DNA of 64,000 bases from an uncultured Allomuricauda sp. (GTDB taxonomy: Bacteria > Bacteroidota > Bacteroidia > Flavobacteriales > Flavobacteriaceae), in contig NZ_CANMOO010000001.1 of the NCBI RefSeq assembly GCF_947499585.1, positions 1,426,001 to 1,490,000 of the forward strand. Reading direction: 5' to 3'. The translations under genes were made by a program, and so were the position numbers. This document shows, one piece after another, positions 17,921 to 25,610 of the stretch; the first letter of the stretch is position 1, and each line of letters starts with the position of its first letter. The notes under the pieces were generated by a model. It did no database searches and was not told where the DNA came from. It was given only the letters and a program-made list of their open reading frames with translations.

Positions 17921-18487
17921 AAAGATGTTTATATAACTTAGAGCAAAACTAACCTAATTAGCAATGTCGTATAACTACAGATGACAACTTTTATTATAAA
18001 AAAATTCAACGGTTGAAACGACCGTCAATCTTTACAACCATAAAAGTTAGAGATCAAAGATCAAGTTAGACCCTTACCGACAAAAAAAAAATCGAGGAAA
18101 TACCAACATATCAGGTACAAGACTTGCTTTCAAATCCAAGAGTCAAATAAACTATCCTTTTTCCAACAGACTATTTTTTTTACCCTTTGCAGTATAACAC
18201 GAGGTCAGTATTTTTCAAATAATTGTTAAAAGTGTTAAATAAACGTGCTGTTAATCGAGAAAGTGGTCCTAAAGTGTTAAAAGTACTCGTTGAAATAATC
18301 TTTTTTATCGACCAATAACGTATGTAAATCTGATTTTAAAAGAAACAAAACTATAATGAAAGAGAAAATTCAACCCTCTAGACACTTTGAAAATGCATTA
18401 TTTGTGCATTTCATCGAAAAAAAACGTTTTTTGGTCGAAAAAAATAATTATTCAATAATTTTATAATCCTAAAATCTTTCATCTATT
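17921..18487. other. Long divergent intergenic region before the lyase gene, with direct repeats
   Basis: This 567-base stretch has no credible reading frame. It holds the promoter at 17944 and an 11-base direct repeat AAAGTGTTAAA at 18229-18239 and 18271-18281 (42 bases apart, about four helical turns). It also holds an inverted pair AAATGCA (18391-18397) and TGCATTT (18405-18411), and TCGACCAA (18308) with its reverse complement at 18431. These could be regulator sites for the lyase gene, but short repeats are common in AT-rich DNA. Confidence 0.4.
17944..17951 (-). promoter_or_regulatory. -7 promoter element for the TviB-type dehydrogenase
   Basis: On the minus strand this reads TAGTTTTG, a full match to the TAnnTTTG consensus. 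It lies 24 bases before the ATG at 17920, giving a leader of about 17 bases. No TTG is found at the usual -33 spacing, so the promoter may be weak or activated. Confidence 0.5.
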
Positions 18488-20128
18488 ATGAAAAATGTAA
18501 TGCCCCTAGCACATTTTTTTGCTTTTATTTTTCTAATTTTTATCGGAGCAATATCCTGTACAGAAGATACCGATCTTTTTGCAGAGGCTATAGAGCAAGA
18601 AATTTCTGAAAATGTTGAGGAAAGTTCAACATCAGAAGACAATAATACGGAAGAAAACAATGAAACCACCGAGGATTCTGATGAAGAGGGAGATGGAAGT
18701 ACTACTAATCCTGGTCAAGACGATGGCTCCTTAAAAGCTTTTCCTGGTGCCTACGGTGGTGGCTCCAATGCTTCCGGAGGTAGAGATGGTGTTCTTGTAA
18801 TTGTAAATACCTTGGATGCAGGCACACCTTTAACTTACGACTCTGCTTCAAATACTTATTCTGGTGGAATAAGGGCGGCTTTTTCCCAAAATATTGGAGC
18901 CAGGTATATAACCTTTGCCGTTTCCGGCAATATTGACATATCTGGAGGCGATTTAACAATCTCACGTGATGATATTACTGTTTTTGGTCAATCAGCGCCA
19001 AAGGGTGGGATTACCATTCATGGTGATAATATTCAATTCAATGGAGCCAGTAATATTATAATGCGATATATCCGCTCAAGAAACGGGTCCACTAGAGCTT
19101 ATGACTCCTCAGGGAAAATATCCGATGACCAAAGTAGTTATGGATTCAAAGTAAACGGAGGAAATGATATCATACTTGACCATGTAACGGCCTCATGGGG
19201 TGGAGACAAAGCTATTTTGTTAGGAACAAATCAGGATGTCAGTCAAATGGGACATACCGTACAAAGGAGTATTGTTTCAAATTCGCACACCTATATGCAA
19301 CTATCCATGCAAAACCCGTCTAACTTTAGTCAGAGAGATTATATCTCTTGTATTTTGAATGTATTTATGAGAGGTTCCAATAGAACTCCTAATATTGGGG
19401 GAACCGGTGGATATGTTGAAGTAAAAAATAACGTTGTACAAACTTCAGGAACAAAGTTTGGAGTAATTCAATGGTCTGACAATGCATATATCAATTGGTC
19501 CGACAATTATTACAGATTACCATCTGGGACAACCCAAACAAATGAATTTCAGCGCTCTAATGGAAAATATAATACCAAAGGTTCCCCATATACCGAATTA
19601 AGGTTGTATACCCAGGGAAATGTTTATCAAAACACCAATGGTTTTCTACTTGATGGGTCCGAAACAGGTAAGGACAGTAATGCACCCATCTGGACCTACA
19701 GATTGGGAGGCGTGAGTAATGACACTCCTATTGATACTGACTTGTTGGTGTCAGAACCCCATTTTGGAATTTCTAACTCCAACACTGGCCTTAATGCATA
19801 CGATGCGTATGAAAGCCTGATAACCCAGGGTAATGTAGGTGCTTGCCATTATATTGATGATAATGGATATGTTAACTACTATATGGATCCTTTGGATGCA
19901 GACGGTATCAATGATGTTAGAAATAATACCATGAAAAGAATTGGTAATGTTAATGACTGGAATCTTCCTGATATTCCTGAAAATGTAAGACCAAGTTCAT
20001 ATGATACCGACAAAGATGGTATGGCAGATGCATGGGAAGTTAGAGTATTTGGTGATTTAAGCCAAAATTACAACGATGACCATGATGGAGATGGGTATAC
20101 CAACATAGAAGAATTTCATAATCAATAA
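18488..20128 (+). CDS. Pectate-lyase-like (PL1 family) lipoprotein
   Basis: The 546-aa product has a lipoprotein signal peptide with lipobox IGAISC (Cys at about residue 24). An acidic, Ser/Glu/Asp/Thr-rich linker (about 30-75) is followed by a right-handed beta-helix lyase domain starting AFPGAYGGGSNASGGRDG, typical of Bacteroidota PL1 enzymes. Helix-coil signatures include GASNIIMRYIRSRNG and DIILDHVTASWGGDKA; the latter matches the WGSHDE-like vWiDHc region. The C-terminus has Ca-binding repeats (DTDKDGMADAWE, DDHDGDGYTNIEEF). It should cleave polygalacturonate-like chains at the cell surface. It sits among genes that make UDP-GalA and has no SusC/SusD partner, so processing of the cell's own polymer is likelier than feeding. 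Confidence 0.87.
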   Translation: MKNVMPLAHFFAFIFLIFIGAISCTEDTDLFAEAIEQEISENVEESSTSEDNNTEENNETTEDSDEEGDGSTTNPGQDDGSLKAFPGAYGGGSNASGGRDGVLVIVNTLDAGTPLTYDSASNTYSGGIRAAFSQNIGARYITFAVSGNIDISGGDLTISRDDITVFGQSAPKGGITIHGDNIQFNGASNIIMRYIRSRNGSTRAYDSSGKISDDQSSYGFKVNGGNDIILDHVTASWGGDKAILLGTNQDVSQMGHTVQRSIVSNSHTYMQLSMQNPSNFSQRDYISCILNVFMRGSNRTPNIGGTGGYVEVKNNVVQTSGTKFGVIQWSDNAYINWSDNYYRLPSGTTQTNEFQRSNGKYNTKGSPYTELRLYTQGNVYQNTNGFLLDGSETGKDSNAPIWTYRLGGVSNDTPIDTDLLVSEPHFGISNSNTGLNAYDAYESLITQGNVGACHYIDDNGYVNYYMDPLDADGINDVRNNTMKRIGNVNDWNLPDIPENVRPSSYDTDKDGMADAWEVRVFGDLSQNYNDDHDGDGYTNIEEFHNQ

Positions 20129-20210
20129 AATTAATCTGTAGAATATCCTTCCTTTTGATAAGATATTATTCTTGACAGAAATCTTATAAACATATTTTTA
20201 TTTTCTTTGC

Positions 20211-20251
20211 AACGGCATTCTCTTTTAAAACAAGAGAGATGCCGTTTTTTT
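20211..20251 (+). terminator. Rho-independent terminator after the lyase gene
   Basis: A GC-rich stem AACGGCATTCTCTT pairs with AAGAGAGATGCCGTT (one bulged base) around a short A/T loop and is followed by a run of T. It lies 83 bases after the lyase stop and isolates that gene from the glycosyltransferase downstream. Confidence 0.85.
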
Positions 20252-20329
20252 AATTTTGATAGTTTCCTAAACTAGGTGAAACGAAAATAGTTGGTTTCAT
20301 ATTCCTATGTTAACTGGTTAAAAAGCCTT

Positions 20330-21463
20330 ATGATAAAAAAAAGAATACTTATTGTTTGTTCATCCGATAGATCTTTGGTAAGGTTTAGAGGTGATTTTAT
20401 TCAAGATTTAATCAAATCGAACTACGAAGTCTTTACGGCTGCTCCAAACCTAAGTAAGCCCATAGTGGAAAAATTGAGGGCTTTTGGAGCAACTCCTCTT
20501 TCATATGAGCTCCAACGAGCAGGAATAAGCCCTTTAGGTGATCTAAGGTCAATTAGACAACTGAAAAATCTTATCACGGAAAATAACATAGATTTGGTTT
20601 TTCCATATACTATTAAACCTGTAATCTACTCGTCCATGGCAGCGAACAAGTTGAATGTGCCGGTGATATCTTTAATTACTGGATTAGGGTTTACTTTTAC
20701 TGGTATATCTCAGAAAGCCAGATTTTTGCAAAAAATATCAGAATTCTTGTATAAAAAATCCATACGAAAAAATAGATGGGTGGTGTTTCAGAATAGGGAT
20801 GACCTAAAACTGTTTGAGAATGTTAAAATCCTGACTCAAGATCAAAAGACCTATGTTGTGGATGGATCAGGAATTAATCTGGACAGGTTTCCTCACCGGG
20901 TTAATGAAAAGAAAACGGACAACATCATTTTTGTTTTTGTGGCCCGTTTGATTAGGGAAAAGGGAATACATCATTTTATCAATGCTGCGGAAAAACTAAA
21001 ACAAGAATTCCCGAATGCAGAATTTCATATTCTTGGTGCACCAGATAAAACTCCATCTGCAATAAAACTAGAAAGGTTGATTGATTTAAATGAAAAGAAA
21101 GTGGTTAAGTATCACGGTATCCAAAATGATGTCACCCATTTTCTACAAGAATCAGATGTATTTGTGCTTCCCACCTATTATAGAGAAGGCATCCCTAGGT
21201 CAATTTTAGAAGCACTTTCTATAGGGATGCCTATAATCACAACTGACTCCCCCGGCTGCAGGGAAACGGTCGTCAATAATGAAAACGGAAAAATTATTCG
21301 TCCAAACGACTTGGAAGATCTCGTAAAATCGATGCGATTTTTTCTGGAAAAGCCAAAAACCATTAAAAAAATGGGGATTCATAGTAGAAGTTATGCCGAA
21401 AATAGATTTGATGTCAAAATAATAAATAAAAAACTGATTGATTTAATTAAACAAGAAATTTAA
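20330..21463 (+). CDS. GT4-family glycosyltransferase
   Basis: This roughly 377-aa GT-B enzyme resembles the PglA/CapM-like GT4 transferases that often follow an initiating transferase. It begins IKKRILIVCSSDRSLVRFRG, has FVARLIREKGIHHFI as the C-domain entry, and carries the E-x7-E motif EGIPRSILE followed by SIGMPIITTDSPGCRE. It likely transfers the second sugar of the repeat unit. A TTG at 20291 would add 13 residues of poor character, so I chose ATG 20330. A -7-like TAATTTTG at 20251-20258, directly after the terminator, may provide its own promoter. Confidence 0.9.
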   Translation: MIKKRILIVCSSDRSLVRFRGDFIQDLIKSNYEVFTAAPNLSKPIVEKLRAFGATPLSYELQRAGISPLGDLRSIRQLKNLITENNIDLVFPYTIKPVIYSSMAANKLNVPVISLITGLGFTFTGISQKARFLQKISEFLYKKSIRKNRWVVFQNRDDLKLFENVKILTQDQKTYVVDGSGINLDRFPHRVNEKKTDNIIFVFVARLIREKGIHHFINAAEKLKQEFPNAEFHILGAPDKTPSAIKLERLIDLNEKKVVKYHGIQNDVTHFLQESDVFVLPTYYREGIPRSILEALSIGMPIITTDSPGCRETVVNNENGKIIRPNDLEDLVKSMRFFLEKPKTIKKMGIHSRSYAENRFDVKIINKKLIDLIKQEI

Positions 21464-21852
21464 TCGTATTTCAAAACGACAATGACCAGCAAAATCTAAA
21501 TGTGTTCGTTCTCTATTACTATAATTATCATAAGATTTTAACAAAAAAAGATATTATTAGGAACTTCACTCGATTAATTCAATTGCCAATCTGGGTACTC
21601 CATGCAATCCATAAAGACAATATTTCATTTTGAACTGATTAAAGTTGGCTACTGAAATTCCTAGGGTATTCAACGTAAAAAGTAGAACAATATGAATATT
21701 TGGAAAGATGAAATGTTGCTTAGTATACGATTCAGCTTTTTATTAAGTCTTTAATCTATAAAATACATCTTCCAATGCATTAATTTATTTTTTTTGTAAT
21801 AAGTTTAAAATAAATGGATGCCTTATAGCATCAAAAACCCAATTCAATAACC
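21464..21852. other. Intergenic stretch without a convincing gene
   Basis: These 389 bases are AT-rich. One plus-strand frame is open for about 60 codons right after the glycosyltransferase stop (about 21458-21635) and reads rather protein-like (YYYNYHKILTKKDIIRNFTR), but it has no ATG, only an internal GTG. It could be a decayed gene fragment or chance. No terminator or other structure stands out. Confidence 0.35.
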
Positions 21853-22482
21853 GTGTATTCCAAACATCCCAAGAGAATTTTAGATTTTGTACTATCCTTT
21901 ACAGGTTTCGTCCTTTTATCACCAATATTCATTTTATTATATCTGATATTATTGTTTGTCAATGATGGAAGCCCATTTTTTTTTCAGAAAAGACCTGGAA
22001 AAAATGAAAAGGTATTCAGCATAATGAAGTTTAAAACCATGACCGACAAACGGGACGCAAATGGAGATTTATTGCCCAACAAAGAACGGCTAACCAAGTT
22101 CGGCAGTTTTCTTCGTAAGTCTTCTTTAGATGAAATTCCCCAGTTAATAAATATCATTAAAGGAGATATGAGTCTAATCGGACCTAGGCCATTACGTGTT
22201 CATTATCTACAATATTATACTAAAAGGGAGTGCAAGAGGCATACTGTAAGACCTGGGATTACTGGATTGGCACAAGTTTCAGGTCGCAACGCCTTATATT
22301 GGGATGATAGATTGGAGTTGGACGTTAAATATGTCGAAAATATTTCGTTGCTCATGGACCTCAAAATCCTGTTTATGACATTCTTAAGGTTATTTAATTC
22401 GGAAAATACGGTAACCAATGCGGAATTACAGGCTTTTGATTACTATAGAAAAAAACAAAATATTTCCAAGTCAACATACTAA
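21853..22482 (+). CDS. PglC-type initiating phosphosugar transferase (GTG start)
   Basis: This 209-aa monotopic phosphoglycosyl transferase transfers a phospho-sugar from a UDP-sugar to undecaprenyl phosphate, the first committed step of repeat-unit assembly. A re-entrant membrane helix lies at residues 11-36 (DFVLSFTGFVLLSPIFILLY). The catalytic Asp-Glu pair is D93-E94 in SSLDEIPQL, and GDMSLIGPRPL and RPGITGLAQVSGRN are family motifs. Size matches PglC (small form), not WcaJ. The start is GTG at 21853, which gives the MYSKHPKRILDF N-terminus expected for the family. With PglF-, PglE- and PglD-like enzymes in the window, diNAc-bacillosamine is the probable first sugar. Confidence 0.93.
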   Translation: MYSKHPKRILDFVLSFTGFVLLSPIFILLYLILLFVNDGSPFFFQKRPGKNEKVFSIMKFKTMTDKRDANGDLLPNKERLTKFGSFLRKSSLDEIPQLINIIKGDMSLIGPRPLRVHYLQYYTKRECKRHTVRPGITGLAQVSGRNALYWDDRLELDVKYVENISLLMDLKILFMTFLRLFNSENTVTNAELQAFDYYRKKQNISKSTY

Positions 22483-22497
22483 TAACCCATTTCACCA

Positions 22498-23385
22498 ATG
22501 ATAATAGACGTTCTGGACAATAGTTTCTTTGTTGTAAGAGATGATTTATATCCATTTATTGGGGGCGGAAACAAAGGAAGAAAGCTATCCAAGATAGGTG
22601 ATTACGTAAAGAAAAACAACTATAATGCAATTGTTACCACCGGTGGTATTCAATCCAATCATTGTCGAGCAGCAGCCATCTTTGCAGCACAAAATAACAT
22701 GGAATGCACTTTGGTTCTGCATGGTGACGAGAAACGATTTCACGCTGAAAATGGGAATGCCAAATTAATGAGGCTTTCAGGTTCTCGAATTGTCTTTACG
22801 GAAGCAAAAGGTATTTCAGATGCCATGGATGCCGCTGTGGTGGATTATTATGCTAAGGATTTAAATCCATATTATCTGCGAGGAGGAGGACATACATTGG
22901 AAGGAGCAATGGCGTATGTTGATGCGGTAAAAGATTTATTTGAGATAACTGACACCAGACCGGACTATATTTTTCTTCCTACTGGAACAGGTTCCACACA
23001 AGCCGGTATAATGGCTGGATTGGACCTTATGGGTAGTGATTGCAAGGTAGTTGGAATTTCTGTAGGCCGAGAGAGAAACAGTGCTGAAAAGCATGTAACC
23101 AATCTCTATTGTGAACTGCGTAACCACCTTTATCTAACAAATGGCAAAAACAGTGCTTTGGTTTTAGATGACTATCTCTGTGGAGGATATGAAAAGTCAA
23201 ATGAAGAAATAAACGATATTTCGGAAAAATCCCTGAGCAATTATGGTTTTGTACTCGATACTACCTATACTGCAAAGGCATTTTATGGGATGATGGAATA
23301 TGTAAGGAAAAAATCACTTAAGGGTCATATTTTTTTTTGGCATACGGGAGGCATTCTTAATTTTCTAGCAAAATCCAAAAACTAA
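22498..23385 (+). CDS. PLP-dependent D-cysteine desulfhydrase / ACC deaminase-like protein
   Basis: This 295-aa fold-type II PLP enzyme carries the PLP lysine in GGGNKGRKL (about residues 22-30) and the substrate-binding stretch TTGGIQSNHCRAAA (about 48-61). A glycine-rich phosphate-binding loop is at LPTGTGSTQAGIMAG, and the C-terminus has HTGG. These place it with D-cysteine desulfhydrases and aminocyclopropane-carboxylate deaminases. Placement 15 bases after the PglC-type gene and 6 bases before a FemAB-like gene suggests it makes or handles an amino-acid-like substituent for the polymer. That role is inference; its true substrate is unknown. Confidence 0.85.
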   Translation: MIIDVLDNSFFVVRDDLYPFIGGGNKGRKLSKIGDYVKKNNYNAIVTTGGIQSNHCRAAAIFAAQNNMECTLVLHGDEKRFHAENGNAKLMRLSGSRIVFTEAKGISDAMDAAVVDYYAKDLNPYYLRGGGHTLEGAMAYVDAVKDLFEITDTRPDYIFLPTGTGSTQAGIMAGLDLMGSDCKVVGISVGRERNSAEKHVTNLYCELRNHLYLTNGKNSALVLDDYLCGGYEKSNEEINDISEKSLSNYGFVLDTTYTAKAFYGMMEYVRKKSLKGHIFFWHTGGILNFLAKSKN

Positions 23386-23391
23386 AGGATA

Positions 23392-24405
23392 ATGATAAGG
23401 ATTTTACAAAATGAGATTGAATGGACAACTGTACTCCGCGAGATAGGAAATTTTGATTTCTATCACACCTATGAATACCACCAACTCAGGGCAAAAAAGG
23501 GAGAAACACCAATATTGGTGGTCTATAACGACGAACAATCGAACATTGCACTTCCTTTTATAAAAAGACAAATTTTTGATACGGATTTTTTTGACCTAAC
23601 ATCAGTACATGGATATTTGGGTCCCGCATCAAAAATTAATGCAACAAACTTCTGTCAATCTCTTTTTCAAAATCAATTCAAAAAATTGCTATATAATCAA
23701 AATGTGGTTTCTGTTTTCTCAAAGCTCAATCCATTTATTGTAAATCAAGAATTGGTCCTAGAGAAAATTGGAAGTATAGAACAAGTTGGAGAACTTCTTT
23801 ATTTGGATTTATGCACAGATCCTATCTTACAACGGCAAGCCTACCGCAAAAGTGTCAAAAACGATGTGAACAAACTCCGCCGAAAGTGCAGTGTGAAAAG
23901 AGCAGAAACAGAAGAAGGTGTAGAAATTTTTCTTGGCATCTATTTGGAAACTATGAAAAGAGTTTCTGCTGATAAACGTTTCATTTTAAATAGTAATTTT
24001 TTTCAAAAGCTGATTAATAGCGAAGATTTTGAGTCAATCATACTCTTGGTAACAGATTCGGAATCAGGAGAAGTTATCGCTGGATCGTTTTCTGTATGCA
24101 CCAATGGCATAATTCAAGGAGAGTTCATGGGGACTAAAACAGCGTATCTCTCCAATAGCCCTGCGAAATTACTATATGACGAAATACGGCTTATAGGCAA
24201 TCAAAAACAGATGAAATTTTTGAACTACGGCGGTGGCGCTGGAGGTAGGGAAGGCCCACTATACAAAATGAAATCGGGGTTTACCAAAAACCATATTCCA
24301 TTTAAAGTTTGGAAATATATAGTAAATCAAGATGTCTATGATAAGCTTTCAGCAAATAGAAAAAATAAGGAAAATATTAACTATTTCCCGCTGTATCGAT
24401 CCTAA
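23392..24405 (+). CDS. FemAB / GNAT-fold acyl- or aminoacyl-transferase-like protein
   Basis: The product is 337 aa. The C-terminal half has a GNAT-like core typical of FemAB/BioF2-type (Acetyltransf_6) proteins: RKSVKNDVNKLRRKC, then ETMKRVSADKRF, EVIAGSFSVCTNG and SNSPAKLLYDEIRLIGNQ, ending GGGAGGREGPLYKMKSGF. The N-terminal half (FYHTYEYHQLRA, ALPFIKR) is a divergent GNAT repeat. Relatives in exopolysaccharide loci are thought to attach acyl or amino-acid groups. It is the last gene of the PglC/PLP/FemAB run, with a 6-base gap upstream, so it likely works with the PLP enzyme. Confidence 0.8.
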   Translation: MIRILQNEIEWTTVLREIGNFDFYHTYEYHQLRAKKGETPILVVYNDEQSNIALPFIKRQIFDTDFFDLTSVHGYLGPASKINATNFCQSLFQNQFKKLLYNQNVVSVFSKLNPFIVNQELVLEKIGSIEQVGELLYLDLCTDPILQRQAYRKSVKNDVNKLRRKCSVKRAETEEGVEIFLGIYLETMKRVSADKRFILNSNFFQKLINSEDFESIILLVTDSESGEVIAGSFSVCTNGIIQGEFMGTKTAYLSNSPAKLLYDEIRLIGNQKQMKFLNYGGGAGGREGPLYKMKSGFTKNHIPFKVWKYIVNQDVYDKLSANRKNKENINYFPLYRS

Positions 24406-24546
24406 TGGACGGATTTACAAATCGTAAATGAGGGTATAGTTATAGTACGATGAAACCCGAGATTCCAAAAGAATCTTAGGACAGGGGCGGTTCAAGTATC
24501 ATTTTTAAAGGTTACACTTAAGTTAAAAATCAATTAGAATATAATA

Positions 24547-25014
24547 ATGATAGATTTTAAAGTCGCAGTCGAACCACATATTCTTGCAAAACTCAACAAG
24601 CCCGTTCAGGAACTCCATTGTCAAAGGTACCCAGAGTTCTTTAAGGCTTTTAACGAAGAAGCTTGCATTGATTTTTTCAAGAGGCAATTGGCCAAACCAA
24701 ACTGGCGGGCGTACCTTGTTTTAGTGGACAATAAAAATGCTGGATATGCATCATTTTTTATTAAGGAATACCAAGAAAATCTTTTTAGGAAGTCATATAA
24801 ATCCCTTTATGTTGATCAGGTATCGGTGCTTAGCGAATTCAAGGGTATGGGCATAGGCAAACAAATAATGAATAAAATTGAAGAAGAGGCATTAAATCTT
24901 AGTATCAACAAAATTGAGTTAGCATATTGGGAGTTAAACCATGAAGCCAGAGGTTTTTACGAATATCTTGGATATACCACGCTATCGCGGATTTCATGGA
25001 AAAATCTTGTCTAA
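24547..25014 (+). CDS. GNAT family N-acetyltransferase
   Basis: The product is 155 aa with a complete GNAT fold. The acetyl-CoA-binding motif A is SVLSEFKGMGIGKQIMNKIEEEA (the G-x-G-I-G turn near residue 100). AYWELNHEARGFYEYLGY is the C-terminal motif B with the usual Asn and Tyr residues. The substrate is not evident. A 141-base gap separates it from the FemAB-like gene, so co-transcription is uncertain. It may mark the beginning of the accessory insert. Confidence 0.88.
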   Translation: MIDFKVAVEPHILAKLNKPVQELHCQRYPEFFKAFNEEACIDFFKRQLAKPNWRAYLVLVDNKNAGYASFFIKEYQENLFRKSYKSLYVDQVSVLSEFKGMGIGKQIMNKIEEEALNLSINKIELAYWELNHEARGFYEYLGYTTLSRISWKNLV

Positions 25015-25062
25015 GCGTAAAATCACCGAATATGCACATTATGGAGATAAATTGTAAATAAC

Positions 25063-25422
25063 TTATGGATTGCGCTCATAGGACACATAAATAATATCAT
25101 TTCTTAAACTATCGATTGAGTAAGTGATTCTCCCATCTCTTACTCCAGGTATTTTGAGATATCTAGCATGATTGTCTTCGCCATTCATGCAATATATCAG
25201 GCCATCTTGTTTCAAAGGATTATATCTAAAAGGTTTATATGTTGAACTCTCCGTAGGTCCCAAATCTTTAAATGGCATCGAAAACAAACTAATATTGGTA
25301 AAAGAGATTTCCGTACGATTGACCACTCTGATTTGTGTTCTTACATTTTTTTTTATCTGCTGTGCGGTACAACACCAGAGTAGGTTTACAGATATTATTG
25401 TCAGAAAAAAGCCTTTTTGCAT
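25063..25422 (-). CDS. Small hypothetical lipoprotein
   Basis: This 119-aa protein starts MQKGFFLTIISVNLLWCCTAQQ, with a hydrophobic signal segment and a plausible lipobox cysteine at residues 17-18. The rest (RTQIRVVNRTEISFTNISLFSMPFKDLG... YKPFRYNPLK) looks like a compact beta-rich domain with no family I recognise. It lies alone on the minus strand, diverging from the TonB receptor gene. The signal peptide and sensible composition support a real gene. A role with the receptor is possible but only positional. Confidence 0.65.
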   Translation of the reverse strand: MQKGFFLTIISVNLLWCCTAQQIKKNVRTQIRVVNRTEISFTNISLFSMPFKDLGPTESSTYKPFRYNPLKQDGLIYCMNGEDNHARYLKIPGVRDGRITYSIDSLRNDIIYVSYERNP

Positions 25423-25561
25423 CGTATATTTTGACTATACCCTAAAGGTATTCATATTTAAATTCCCCATGACTGAATTCAAAAGATTCTAATTTCCTTA
25501 AAAAGTCAAAAAAATCTATGAACTGCACCTCATTGTTAAAGTTAATAAGACAATAGGGTTA

Positions 25562-25591
25562 TTGACTTTTAAAATCTTAGTTTTATGTTTC
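25562..25591 (+). promoter_or_regulatory. Bacteroidota-type promoter for the TonB receptor operon
   Basis: TTG at 25562-25564, a 19-base spacer, then TATGTTTC at 25584-25591 (one mismatch to TAnnTTTG). The spacing fits the -33/-7 arrangement and the receptor ATG follows 20 bases later. Confidence 0.6.
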
Positions 25592-25610
25592 TATTGAGCC
25601 CATTTTTTTA

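Noticed and set aside
18308..18438. 8-base inverted pair TCGACCAA / TTGGTCGA as an invertible promoter element
   Set aside because: Too short and likely by chance at this distance; no recombinase gene is in the window.
24461..24477. Small hairpin AGATTC/GAATCT after the FemAB-like gene as a terminator
   Set aside because: Only six base pairs, AT-rich, no T run.
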